64,000 nucleotides of DNA from Patella vulgata (Eukaryota; Mollusca; Gastropoda; Patellidae): contig NC_065881.2 in NCBI RefSeq assembly GCF_932274485.2, positions 61,018,702 through 61,082,701 on the forward strand, written 5' to 3'. The translations under genes and the position numbers were made by a program. The notes below the pieces were generated by a model. The model ran no database searches. It was not told the origin of the DNA and saw nothing but the letters and a program-made list of their open reading frames with translations. Positions 22,835-34,499 of the stretch are shown piece by piece; the stretch's first letter is position 1; the number at the start of each line of letters is the position of its first letter.

Positions 22835-23924
22835 CTGGTTGTCTGGGGTGTTTCGGCTGGACTCCTTGTTTCGTCCTGTGATTTTCTACTGGAAAGTGGT
22901 ATTTTAACAATAACATGGGTTTTGTTATTTTTTGAAAGATCTGATACAATTTCTTTAAGAAAATTTGGATTCACTTCGACACTCACATAGTGTTTTCCGA
23001 TTGGATAATATCCGAGTGTTAAACGTGGCCGTGTTGGATCAAAGTCATTTGTATTGGAAACAAGTTGATTGTATGAAGAGCTCGATTCTGAAAATATTAG
23101 AAACTGTGTGTACAATTCACAAGATAGTGCTGTCAGTGTCATGTGGTCTCTGTATGTAGAATTTTTGGACATTTGGGTCAGATAACTATTGAATTGATTT
23201 CCGCCACCAAACCACTACCCATAGAAGTTCCTGTGCTCCTCTAGATGATTAACGGCCATTTCCCTCAATTTAGCTGAACCCCCGTATATTCCGATTTTGG
23301 TCAGCTAGTGAGCCACGGCTTCAAATTGACAATTTCCATATCCTTCGGGGTTATAAGAAATTTGGATATTGTCATTTAGGAAATTATCGCATCCAGTCTC
23401 TGCAATGTCCTCACCCTCAGAGTTGTTGTTGTTAATGCTTTCACCGGGACCCACTGCAGACATTTCAACATCAAAAGTAGTATCTTTGGGCTCATTAGAA
23501 ATATCCTTAGGGATATAATATTTTTGTTTAAGGAGTCGTTTTTTCATAATTTTCTTAAACACTTCCTTAGATTTTTTCCGTCGCCGTTTTTCGAGGGTTT
23601 CAGTGAGGCTTGTAATGTCTTGAACAGAACACCACGTACATCTGGATTTGTTGTCTTTATAATATTCGACTTTGTATCGAGACAAGCACTTACTTCTTTT
23701 TAATATACGCCCTTTCATTATGCATCGCTTAACTCGGATGCGGCTACGCCCTAGCGGCAATTTTACCAAAATTTCATCACTAGGCTTATAGATAGAACAG
23801 TTGACAGCTTTCCCAGTCATCCTTATGGCACACCTAGCTGTGGCGGAAGAAGCCTTTTCTCTTAATTCGTCTGTAGAACCTACTGTTCTTCCGAAGTAGA
23901 TGGCAAACGGCGTAGCATAAGACA

Positions 23925-23942
23925 CCCCCCCCCCCCCCCCCG
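23925..23942. repeat. C homopolymer (about 17-18 nt)
   Basis: A long uninterrupted C run. Its length may be unreliable in the assembly. Confidence 0.7.
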
Positions 23943-24239
23943 CCGCGGCTGTTTGTTTATTGCGTTACAAATTTGGGGCAAGTTTTCTACCCAGCTGTAG
24001 CCGTCTTTATCTCTTTTCAACTGATCAAATTTAATCTTTTATTTCACAACTCTATTAATTCTCTCAATTTTACCTTGCGCTTGGGGATGGTATGGTCGAC
24101 TGCAACAATATAATTGTTTTAGGTGGTCAGTGAAACAAAGTCAATGAATGTACATATCGGATACTAATAAACAATACATTAACAAAACAAACATATTTAC
24201 ACAAGTTCAGTGTATTTAAAATATGGACCAGGGAGAATA

Positions 24240-25588
24240 CCTCGGTAAAACATACCTTACAACAGCGAAATATACGAAAGCGTGTAAGGTTTATTTGGTG
24301 AGGTTCAAATATTAAATTAATTTCTATTTAAAGGAAAAACTGTTTGGCGGGCGGTAGCATGTTTATCCATTCTAGAACTACATCATGATTTGAAACGCTC
24401 TGTGTTTTCTATGTATGTCTGTACTTGCTTAACTAAATACATATTTTGATTTGTCGTTAATTCCGGGTCACCAGAAAGCAGTGTCGTCAGATTTAGGTTA
24501 TAATAGTTTTTTAATTGATCAAATAATATACTCCCTTGCTCATCATACAAAGGACAATGTTGGAAGTAGTGTTGCGTATCTTCCGTTTCATGGCCACAGT
24601 GACATTTTTGATCATTTACAAGGTTAGATTTATAAAGATGTGATTTTAATGGGCTACAGCCGTGACGAAGTCTTGTATGCAATATATTATGTTTCCTGTT
24701 ACATGTTAATAGATAATTAGGTGGAGGTTATGGTTGATCAAAGTTTGTTATTTTTGATCTGAATACTGCTCTACTAGGGGCAGCTTTTGTTGACGAATCT
24801 AACGAATTCCAGGCGCGAATTGTGCTTAGGAAAAACGATTTTTCAAAACGTGACGTTCGACAACGTGGCGTCAATAGATCGTTGGTATTTCGTAATGAAT
24901 ATGGTGTGTTATTGTTTCTATATTGTTGTAAGATATTTGTAAGAAACACAGGACAATTATTGTTGTATATATCGTAAAAAAGTATCAGTTTCTGTCTGAA
25001 ACGTCTGGTTGACAGTTTGTCCCATCCCGTTTCTTGATAAAGGGCTTCTTTACTCGCAAACTTGGGTAAACCCGTAACTATACGAGCAGCTTCTAACTGA
25101 ATTTTTTCTATACGAATACTATCATTTTTGGTACAGTTATCCCAGACCGGACTAGCATATTCCAAGATCGATCTGATGTATGCTTTATATATTTTGTCTA
25201 ACGTGTTCTGTTCCAATTTGTACTTCAGTTTTCTTAAAATGTTCAATTGCTTTCCTGCAGTATTGCAAATTCTATCAATATGGTTGGCCCATTTTATATC
25301 TTGCGACAAAGTAATGCCTAGGTGTTTGTGGTACGGGACAATATCGAGTTCAGTTCCCCCTAATTTGAGGGAGGGCAGTTTCCTTAGCTTCTTCGGTGAA
25401 AATAGCAAGACTTTTGTCTTATTCGGATTGAAATTTATCAGCCATTTTTGTGACCAAATGTGTAATCGGTAAAGATCATTATTGAGCGAATTTTCTAAGT
25501 CTTCGATACTAGATTTAGTACAACCAATGGCTGTATCATCAGCAAATAACCTGGCAAGGTTATTCAGTACATCATAGATGTCGTTTAT
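24240..25588 (-). mobile_element. 5'-truncated non-LTR retrotransposon (LINE), C-terminal reverse transcriptase
   Basis: The - strand encodes, from 25588 down, FINDIYDVL, the reverse transcriptase catalytic motif FADDT, WLINFNPNKTKVLLF, LGITLSQDIKWANHI, the 'AYIRSILEYASPVWDNCT' segment, and a C-terminal cysteine motif C-x-CGHETEDTQHYFQHCPLY, ending in a stop at about 24383. This order is that of Jockey/CR1-group LINEs, without RNase H. One in-frame TAA separates the thumb region (to 24728) from the cysteine-motif part. The 5' part, including endonuclease and the palm start, is absent. The cut lies exactly at the tail of a SINE-A copy. The 3' UTR probably runs from 24382 to about 24240. Confidence 0.85.
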
Positions 25589-25951
25589 GAAATGGAGTTT
25601 AACGTCCTACTTTTCTGCTCCTATCCTGGGCTAATGAAGACGGGCATACGCCATACAGTGTGCTATGAGGGAAATTTTGCCCGGACAGCGGCACTACGGC
25701 CTACTCTTATATCAAATTCCAACTGCCAAGGGATCTTTTACGTGCACGCCAATGTGTACACGGGACCTCGGTTTTTCGTATCATCCGAATGACTAGACAG
25801 CTTTCCTTGTCAGCCCCTCCGTCCTGCATCACTGACAAGGGAGAACCACGCCGGAAAATCTGGATGAACTTTCTCGGCCAATGCAGGGATCGAACACCCG
25901 ACCTCCAGGCTAGCGAGCTAGCGTCTTACCCACTTAGCCACGTGATCCCCC
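25589..25951 (-). mobile_element. SINE-A copy, full length
   Basis: On the - strand: GGGGGATCACGTGGCTAAGT (A box region TGGCTAAGTGGGTAAGACGC), B-box region GGTCGGGTGTTCGATCCC, TGCATTGGCCGAGAAAGTTC, body, then GTAGGACGTTAAACTCCATT and a short TTTC end. Adjoins the broken 5' end of the LINE. Confidence 0.85.
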
Positions 25952-26619
25952 TATTTTTCAAAGGCCTCGAGATTAAATATCTAGAAAAGATATCCATAAA
26001 CGTTAGTATGTAACGATACCGTACGTTAAAGTACATTACACTATCTTTTTGCATGTCAATTAAATCTATGTGGACCCTTTTGAAAACGTAATTGGCTATA
26101 ATAGTTTTTAAAGGGGGTTTGTTGGTAAATTTTGCTTTAAGTTGTCCTCTTATTTGTTTTTTTTTTCAATAATGTTTTGAACCTGTCGCTCGCTTCCTCC
26201 AGCAAAATTCTCTTTTAAATTCAAACTTATTGATCGTGCCCCTGCACCCTTTACACCGAGTAAAAATAACCAGGGTGGGAACTCGCATTACGGCCCATAC
26301 TGTAGAAACACAGCGACGCGCAATGCATCTTGGGAATTGTCTGTAAACACACACTGACAGTTCGCTCAACGACGTTACGATATCTATAAATATATTGTCG
26401 ATGAACTAAATCTCGTTAATTTCGTAGTTTTATAGTATTTTCGGTAACAAAACTACCGTGAATTATCACATACAATCATACGTTAGTTGTGTGTGTTTTT
26501 CGTGAACTTATAAAACATGATTCATATTTTTAAAACATGCATGGATAAAGCGTGGTATGGCCCGGATAGTTACTATACTTGCAACGTTAAACTGTGTGTT
26601 TAACGTTACAAGTGATACT
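25952..26619. other. Intergenic
   Basis: No gene recognised. On the - strand at 26340-26321, ACAATTCCCAAGATGCATTG resembles the ZNF143/THAP11 site (see findings). Confidence 0.3.
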
Positions 26620-27085
26620 GTCTAAAGCGGTGGACACATTAGCCGAATCAATCGGCGTCGAAATTCGCCTATTATAGTGTGTCCACTGTCATTCGCCCGA
26701 ATCAAACAGGTTTGAAATATTTGGCCGTATTATATTCGCCTAGTGTGTCTGCTTCGCCGAAGCATTCGGTCGAATGTAGAATTCATTAGCCAATCACCAC
26801 TCATATAGAGAAGTCACGTGACATGATAATAGATGACATGAAAGGTGATGCAATCATAGAGAATATATCGAGGGTTTAGAACATAATTGTGATAAGTCAA
26901 TATATCAAGCATTGTGACTTATCACAATTATGTTCTAAACCCTCGATATACACCTCCATGGATGCAATCGACTGGTGAATCGGGCGAAGCATTCGGCTAG
27001 TGTGTCCACCCATTCGGCCGAATAAAAATCGGCGCCGATTGATTCGGCCGAATAATTCGGCTAATGTGTCCACTGTTTAAGACTC
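26620..27085. mobile_element. Inverted-repeat element with a nested perfect hairpin
   Basis: The ends are GGTGGACACATTAGCCGAAT and ATTCGGCTAATGTGTCCACT, followed inward by further ATTCGGC/GCCGAAT motifs. The interior at 26864-26950 holds two 36-bp arms (TATATCGAGGGTTTAGAACA... and complement) that match perfectly by eye, around a 15-bp loop. No ORF. The nesting suggests one palindromic element inside another, or a foldback element. Confidence 0.75.
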
Positions 27086-28285
27086 CTTAACCAAGTTCAA
27101 ATAGCTACAAACGCACAATTGTCAACACATAGGCCCTATCATTACAGTTACAGTTGAAATTTCGCGTAGCAGTTGGGTTTCATCAAATCATATAATTATG
27201 GGGTAAGGCTTCACCTTTATTTCAATAGAAATTGATTTATTATATGTTAAGCTATGTGCAGTAGTCCTACTGTTTTGGGTCAGTTTATGTGTAAATTAAG
27301 GGAGCTATAGGCCAGTAACCTTTGTCATTTGACTAAATAAAAAACTTGCGCCAAGGAACTCTGTAGGACGAGCCACTACTGTGACTGGAGTAAGGCGGAA
27401 GACATCAGTACTGAAGTGAGAGACGGCATTTGTGACGGTTTACGAATTGGTCTATAAGGCCGTAAATTATTGTCGATTTTAAAAGTTTATATTAACTTTA
27501 AAACTAATCCACCAAATACTTGTTGTTTCGATTCCTAGATTTGAAATGTAATTTCCATACACTTTAAAATCAACATGATTTACCTTTGCTTTCTAGAGCT
27601 TATTACTTTGTGGTTCTCTTATTTATGTTATGTTAATAAAGTAAGCTTTCATTTAACTATAAAAAAATAATTTAAGAATATTAAAATTGAATTTCAAATA
27701 GGCATATAACGTTTTCCAATAAACAGATTTGTGCCGTTGGTTGTTTTCCAAGATAAAATACCTTTGGCTCTAACGTTGACTCATTGTGTGCTTTTATGAT
27801 TTTTGTTCTATTAATTAATATAGGCTTTCGTTTTTAAAAAATAATATAATTAACGATATTAAAATTCTATTTTAAATAGGCCTTTAACATTTTTCAATAA
27901 ACATTATTTGAGTTGATTGGTTTCTCTTTTTACAAACACGTATAGGGCAATTCCATGCAAATGTGGACATGGTTAGTGAAAAATGAAACAGCAATTAGAA
28001 CCATTTTTTTATGTTTGTCTGGTCTATATATTCTTTAGAGGTTGGAATGGTAAAATTCTATAGTGAACTTTTTATATAGCACCATTATTATTTACCTTGA
28101 CATATAAAGTAATATCATTAACTGATTTGTAGCTATATAATGTTTTTGATTTAAAAGTTCCTAATTACTAATTTAAATAATTTTTTTCTGAAATCAGAAA
28201 CTATAAATCTTCTCCTTATTGAAAATAATAACAAAAAAAATTGATATTCAAATGAGTCAGTTTTATAGTATATAATACGAAGTAC
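27086..28285. other. Intergenic, AT-rich
   Basis: Contains a diverged direct duplication: 27625-27730 and 27808-27912 share AATAAT...AATATTAAAATT, TTTTAAATAGGC and CAATAAACA. No gene recognised. Confidence 0.4.
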
Positions 28286-28400
28286 ATGGCACTCGTATAG
28301 GGTGACCACCCGTCCCTCATTTCGCGGGACAGTCCCGCAAAATGTTTCCAAGTCCCGCGTCCCGAAAACCAACCAAAATGTCCCGCAATAGCTCACATGG
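28286..28400. repeat. GTCCCG-rich repeat
   Basis: TAGGGTGACCACCCGTCCCT, CGCGGGACAGTCCCGC, TCCCGCGTCCCG and AATGTCCCGC. This composition and order recalls a dispersed repeat seen in many animals; I cannot name the family. Confidence 0.35.
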
Positions 28401-28513
28401 AAGACTTCTATTACAGTAATATGCGTGAATCTAGTCTCGCGATAGTCTATTTGAGTAGGCCTATTGGTCTAGTCAAAATACTGACAGACCCACCACAAAT
28501 TGCTTTAGAAAGT

Positions 28514-28577
28514 TTCGTCTTCATTAGCCCAGTATAGGAGCAGAACAGTAGGACGTTAACCCCATTTCATTTCATTC
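28514..28577 (+). mobile_element. SINE-A 3' fragment
   Basis: TCGTCTTCATTAGCCCAGTA, GGAGCAGAACAGTAGGACGT and TAACCCCATTTCATTTCATT: the last 65 bp of SINE-A, sense orientation. Confidence 0.75.
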
Positions 28578-28751
28578 AAATTGTCTTTTGGTACGAAGTT
28601 GTAGATATAGATGACCTTTCCATGTGCATCATACTGAAAATCCACCGAAATCCACCGGCCACTCTAAACCCGCGGACGCCTACGGACGCCTTTACAGAAC
28701 GCTAAAATGAAACAGATTTTGAACGCGTCCAACAGGATGAGTATTCAGATT

Positions 28752-28905
28752 TATACGTCTGGCATTCAGCACAGAACACATAATGTTCTTAACAAAGTAA
28801 TACTAAACGTTCAAATTCGAACTGATGTATACGTCTGCCGTTCAGCACAGAACACATAATGTTCTTAACAAAGTAATACTAAGCGTTCAGATCCGAACAC
28901 TGGAC
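28752..28905 (+). repeat. Two direct units of 76 bp
   Basis: TATACGTCTG...TTCAGCACAGAACACATAAT and GTTCTTAACAAAGTAATACT recur 76 bp apart (28752 and 28828) with few differences. GAACGCGTTC-like strings lie on both sides. Confidence 0.7.
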
Positions 28906-31075
28906 GCGTTCCGTAATGAACGCAAAAATGAAACAGATTTTGAACACTTGAACGCGTTCATTTGCTGTTTGCTAACACTAAGTGTTCAGATTCATTGTAC
29001 TGGATTAACTGTATATATATAAAGCCACAATGAGCGAAAGAAAATTAGTCGATTTCCATATCTTACAAAATGTTCTGGGTAAAAAGAGAAAAATAAACAT
29101 ATATATGAATTTAAGGGTTTTATTTAGCGCCAAAACAGTTTATTTTAAATGTTATCATGATTTTAAATAAAAATCCAACGGACGGTATTTTCTGTTTTGG
29201 TACTTATAAATGTAGCTGCCCCCCCTTATGAGTGACCTCTCAATTTCTGAACTGTCATATTCCTGAAATTAGGAAAAACGAAAGTCTAAATAAAAAAAAC
29301 AAAAATACATTTTATTGTGGCTGACAGTTAAGGCAGGTATCCACCCAGAGCAACAGCAACATCGACAACCAAATGAAGCTGTGCACGTTAGTATTATGTT
29401 ATTATGTCTCAGTTATATTTATTATAGCACTAGGCCTAGGCCTAGCACTCGACGATGACTCGTCGTATCGTAGCCTACTTGTTGCAGACGACGCGACGTA
29501 GACTTAGCTCTTTTTTTTAATCCCTCAATAGTCCCTAAAATTAAAACACCCGGCGTAGAACCTACTCTAGGTACCATATCCACCACTCGGATGTTTACAT
29601 TTTCTTCTGTTCAACTGCGAAACGTCTTCTTTAGCCGCAATGTTTAGTGACATCACAGAGTTAAAATAACTCTGTGGTGACATTACAGCAAGATGCAGTT
29701 CGTGACCCTCCTTATTATGCAAATGAAGCAGTCGCCACTCTGTTTATTTTTACTATGTGCCCTTTAAATGCCCATAGCTTTTCTGTACCTGTCTTCGAAA
29801 CTCATTTTTTGTAACGACTTTTTTTCCAAAGTAATATAGAACGTCCCTGCAATTTTCTTCAATGACATGTAGCCCCAATCTGTTTTACAGACCTAATGCG
29901 ACATCCGTCTTTTATCTCTGTCCAAGATGACTGACCTTTAAAAAGTCAGACCGCTATAGTTCTAAGGGTGACGTCACATCACAATGTTTACCAACAAAGC
30001 AAGATGGCGTCGATAACGCTAAAAAAGATTACTTCTGTGGCATGTTTTTGTTGTTTTAAAACAAACACCAGCAGGTCAATCAGATTAGACGGTAAAAAAT
30101 GTACTTCTGAAAGAATTCAGAGTAAACAAACAGAAAAAAACGTCAAATTGATGGTCACACGTGCGTTGTTTACATCGAACGTAGTAATATGAACTGGTAC
30201 GGGCAGAATTATATCGTTTTACCCATTTTACGCCTCCGCGTACTATTTTCTGTATCTATTTACGCTAAATATGGAATATTCTTTATCAAGATATACGTCA
30301 AACACCTTTATTTATTTTTCTAATACTAAAAAAAAATGTTTCAGAATTTAATTTGTCGAAAGAAAAAAGTTAATATTTTGTAGTCATTAAGTCGCATCGA
30401 TGTCATCCTTATCAGTGATTGTAGCGGCCAAGCGAATATTCACTGCGGATCAGTGTGATGTAGCCCCTCTCTTCTTCTCCAATACTGAATCACTGCGGTT
30501 TTCTGTTGTCTACTTCTTTTTGAAACTGGTAGATTAAAATTGCCCTTTGATAAGGCTACAATTAGTGTGTCATATGCGATTCAATCAACTGGTCGAATAC
30601 CTCGATCCATAACTACGAATACTATCAGTAAGCTACATAAAATAATGATTTTGAAAATGGCGATATTTATGAAAAGATTGTGTTTGTGTCCCTAGCATTA
30701 TTGTATACAACCCCTATGAAAGTGATACGAAAAAAAATCATTTGCGTATGAGAGAGGATTACGAATATGTGCGAGGAAGTGGCAGTTACAGTTTTATCTC
30801 CGTAGTGCGCTAATGTCCGTTGTATTTTGTTAAAACTAATACTCAAACCATGAGAACATTGACTGACCCAACTTCACTTATTAGGTTTCTCGAATTAACA
30901 AGTATCTTAAATAGAAAATTTCAAATCCGTTAAATTGTCATTGTAGGCCAATCAGTAATTGTGTAAAGTCAAATGAGTATGATAAAAGACTAAAGAAAGA
31001 CTTATACTTTATGAGAACTTCTTTCAGAGACAAACTAAAGTTAAACATTTAAACAGGAGTGTTGAAGTCCCTGCA
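28906..31075. other. Intergenic, no gene recognised
   Basis: Contains a small inverted repeat at 29640-29690 (GTGACATCACAGAGTTA...AACTCTGTGGTGACATTAC). Otherwise no ORF with a domain and no repeat family. Confidence 0.35.
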
Positions 31076-31458
31076 ATGAAATGAAATGAAATGAAATGGG
31101 GTTTAACGTCCTACTGTTCTGCTCCTATACTGGGCTAATGAAGACGGGCATACGCCATACAGTGTGCTATAATGAGGGAAAATTTGCCCGGGCAACGGCA
31201 CTATCGCCTACTCTTATATCGAATTCCAACTGCCAAGGGATCTTTTACGTGCATTCCAATGTATACACGGGACCTCGGTTTTTCGTGTCATCCGAAGGAC
31301 TAGAAAGCTGTCCTTGTCAGGCCCTCCGTTCTGCTCCACTGACAAGGAGAAACCACGTCGGAAAATCCCGATGAACTTTCTCGGCCAATGCAGGGATCGA
31401 ACACCCGACCTCCAGGCTAGCGAGCTAGCGTCTTACCCACTTTGCCACGTGATCCCCC
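31076..31458 (-). mobile_element. SINE-A copy, full length
   Basis: Four ATGAA/GAAAT units, GGGGTTTAACGTCCTACTGT, body, and the head complement ending CCACGTGATCCCCC. No clear target duplication. Confidence 0.85.
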
Positions 31459-31461
31459 TGT

Positions 31462-31594
31462 GGATATGATATATCTTTCTTATCTAAATTATATCCTGGT
31501 TATATATATTATATCCTGGTTATATATATATTTATATATGTATATATATATAAGCAGGATCTAATTTAGATAAGAAAGATATGATATCATATCC
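31462..31594. repeat. AT-rich hairpin adjoining a SINE
   Basis: GGATATGATATATCTTTCTT... pairs with its complement ending AAGATATGATATCATATCC, with a TATATA-rich centre. Directly follows the SINE-A head. Confidence 0.65.
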
Positions 31595-31640
31595 CTAGCC
31601 ATAAATAAATATTTCCGTGTAAATTTCCACATCAAGAACT

Positions 31641-32046
31641 CTGTGGTGACAGAAATGAAATGAAATGAAATGGAGTTTTAACGTCCTACTATTCTGCTCC
31701 TAACCTGGGCTAATGAAGACGGGCATACGCTATACAGTGTGCTATGAGGGAAATTTTGCCCGGACAGCGGCACTACGGCCTACTCTTATATCGAATTCCA
31801 ACTGCCAAGGGATCTTTCACGTGCACGCCAATGTGTACACGGGACCTCGGTTTTTCGTCCCATCCGAACGACTAGACAGCTTTCCTTGTCAGCCCCTCCG
31901 TCCTGCATCACTGACAAGGGAGAACCACGCCGGAAAATCTGGATGAACTTTCTCGGCCAACCAATGCAGGGATCGAACACCCGACCTCCAGGCTAGCGAG
32001 CTAGCGTCTTACCCACTTAGCCACGTGATCCCCCTGTGGTGACAGA
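31641..32046 (-). mobile_element. SINE-A copy with 13-bp target duplication
   Basis: Body 31654-32033, about 380 bp, flanked by CTGTGGTGACAGA at 31641-31653 and 32034-32046. The tail is (AATG/AAATG)n and the head is complete with A and B boxes. The clean duplication fixes both ends of the family. Confidence 0.9.
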
Positions 32047-32144
32047 GAATATAAGTAATATTGTTATAATACATTATTAAAGGTGTACTGTTTTGTTGAC
32101 ATTGACAATAAATTCGCGTTAACAAAATAGTTTATAAAGTCTAG

Positions 32145-32470
32145 TATTGATGGCGATATTAGCGACCTTTGATTTTGGCTTGCTGTCGTACTGTTGTCTT
32201 TTCGCCTCAGAAGTTGATGTAGTCTCTACTTTCAAGGTCACTTTTCGACTTTCGTGTTTTGAAGGGGCGAAAAGTAGAAATTATAAATGGTAGTTATAGG
32301 CTTCCATAAGATTGTAAGACAAAATAAACATTTTACCATTGGTTCACGAATGCCTTTAAGTGCCATTTATAACAAGGGACTAGAAGGACGGGGCTAGATA
32401 TATTCCACAAGTAACTCAAACGGTTACGTCATATTCCTATCTGGAGAGCATGCGCAATAAATACTAAATC
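32145..32470 (+). repeat. Dispersed repeat family 4 (diverged)
   Basis: TTTTGGCTTGCTGTCGTACT, TTCGCCTCAGAAGTTGATGT, AAGTGCCATTTATAACAAGG and GACGGGGCTAGATATATTCC match the family with drift; the opening part is also seen at 44095-44200. Confidence 0.45.
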
Positions 32471-33569
32471 AGTTTATGTACATTCATAAGTTCGTAAATA
32501 GTATTGTACGATGGATCAATAGGCCATTAATATTTCGATATTGGCCCCTTTCTATAGAAATCAATATATAATTGGTAAGAGTTATACAATCGTAATGTGC
32601 TCAACAACCCTTGTTTTACTTATGAATATTTATCTCCCCAAGAAAAAGTTCCAAAATCATTTAATTGGTTAACATCAAATTGGTCAATATCAAAGTATAT
32701 GAGTAAAATAATGTAAGATATTTTATACCCTGGCTTAGACAAGCTGCTGTAGATATTACATCAAATTAATAAGCTTATTATTACATTATGTAATATTTGA
32801 ATCAATTTTTTTAAATTTTATTAAATTGTTATTAAATTTGTTTATTTCTGTGTTTAATTTGATTAGTTTTTCTTATTCTCTTATTCAAATTTCATAGAAT
32901 CTGATTCCAAACCCATCTAGCTTTAGTGTTACATTCTAAATATAGAGCAGTGTAATATGACACTTATACAATACACCATCTGAATAGATAATAATTGGGC
33001 TACAATTTATTGTCTTCGAGAGGTTGGTGACAGGATTCTCTTCAACAAATCTTTTAGGTCACATTCCCAAACTTGAAGAAATCTGGCTGATTTCTAGTTG
33101 GTCTTAAAACTGTTTATTTACATATCATTGATTACAATAGGGGTTGACATTTCATTTTAATAATTTCTACAAATGGTTTTAAAACATGTTTTCTGTGGGG
33201 TTGTTTCATGATATTCTATACGATATAAAGGCATACCAGTACTCTTATATCTGAGCGCCATGGAAAACGCATCACTTTTTTTCCCAAATATTTTATTACT
33301 AGGTGGTTTTGTATGTATAATATTATGCAATACTATGAACTATTGTTTCACACAATGCTCCCAAACGCAAAAAATATCGGCCCGTGTGCACAAAAAAAAA
33401 TTGCACGAGATGCACATGAAAAACCCAATATTCACGTGCAGCATTGTATACTGTATAAATTCATACCAGTACTCTTATGTATTGATACGGATATGGTGAT
33501 CAAAATCCATAGACATTTAAAGTTAGGTATCGATTTTATTGACATGGCAAAGCATATTTATTACAATTA
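32471..33569. other. Intergenic
   Basis: AT-rich. One TTACAATAGGGGTTGACA string at about 33131. No gene recognised. Confidence 0.35.
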
Positions 33570-33668
33570 TTACAATAGGGGTTGATATTACAATAGGGGT
33601 TAATTGAACTTTTATTACAATTATTACATTTATTACAATAGGGGTTGTTATTACAATAGGGGTTGTAA
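33570..33668 (+). repeat. TTACAATAGGGGTT repeats
   Basis: Four copies of TTACAATAGGGGTT with TTATTACAATTATTAC spacers. An inverse copy lies at 21190-21275. Confidence 0.6.
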
Positions 33669-33912
33669 CACTGCATGACATACTCTAAAATAACTCGGTT
33701 TACAATATCCATTGGTATGGCGTTTTTCATTATTCAGTGGCTTAAAATTTCTCTTGAGAACTGTTGGGAATTTTAAACTTGAGCTAAGACTGGCATGGTG
33801 ATCAACTAATTTTCTATGTGGCGTAATTTCTAATGAAACCTTCGACAAAAGTAAAACTACTATTATATGATATTATTTAGACAGTTATTAAATCAATAAC
33901 ACTATGGAAGCC
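33669..33912. other. Flank of the foldback structure
   Basis: No feature recognised. Confidence 0.3.
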
Positions 33913-33940
33913 TATTGCGGTCATTTCATAATCTCGAGAA

Positions 33941-34345
33941 GTCGAGGGCGAGAACACGAGGGAGCGAGAACGCGAATGAGCGAGAAGTCGAGAGCGAGTG
34001 TGTGGGAGTGCGAGAACACGATGAAACAGGGCGAGAATACGAGGATCTCGCCCCGAGAACACGAGATTATTTTCACCTCTCGGCTACTCGCTCCCTTATC
34101 CCTCGAGTTCTCGCGTTCTCGCCTTTGAAAATCATCGTGTTCTCGCACTCTCACCCACGACTTCTCGACTTCTCGCCCTCGACTTCTCGCCCTCGACTTC
34201 TCACTCCCTCGAGTTCTCGCCTTTGAAAATCCCCGACTTCTCGCTCCCTCGCGTTCTCGCCTTTGAGTATTTCTCGCGTTCCTGTGTTCTCGCACTCTCG
34301 CTCTGTCACAATCTCGACTTCTCGCTCCCTCGTGTTCTCGCCTCG
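33941..34345. repeat. GAGAACACGAG-type minisatellite, left arm
   Basis: Short units such as GAGAACACGAGGGAGCGAG and GAGAAGTCGAGGGCGAG on + up to about 34068, then CTCGTTCTCGC-type complement up to 34345. Strong purine/pyrimidine asymmetry that flips once. Confidence 0.8.
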
Positions 34346-34499
34346 GAAGTGCAATGTATGCGCATGTCCAATAACTACCGTAACGGCATTTATATTTTAA
34401 TAGTCCTAACCAATTTTATTCTCTACTTGCACAGATAGTATTGTATTCTGTACTCAATTTTAAGTCTTTAGTCGAATCTTTCTTTGCTCTCTAACTCCA

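Larger units (their letters stand above)
22232..24115 (-). mobile_element. Fossil of an integrase-OTU element (Ty3/retrovirus-type integrase, KRBA2-like)
   Basis: On the - strand, from high to low coordinates: the C-terminal part of a retroviral/Ty3-type integrase core (HPQAQGKIERINR, then a GYSWVENLPQICNAIN-like segment, and an 'AIYFGR' motif as in integrase C-termini), a basic linker, an OTU-like cysteine protease start (GYGNCQFEAVA), the rest of an OTU-like fold, and a tail with an F-box-like string (LQHVCKYFRQVV). This order resembles the KRAB-A-domain-containing-protein-2-like integrases common in invertebrate genomes. It is clearly broken, in several places, and lacks its 5' part. No flanking LTRs seen. 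A family-GGCC MITE has inserted into it. Confidence 0.6.

Noticed and set aside
33536-33730. Cys/Asn-rich open frame on - (NPYCN repeats)
   Set aside because: It is a translation of the TTACAATAGGGGTT repeat.
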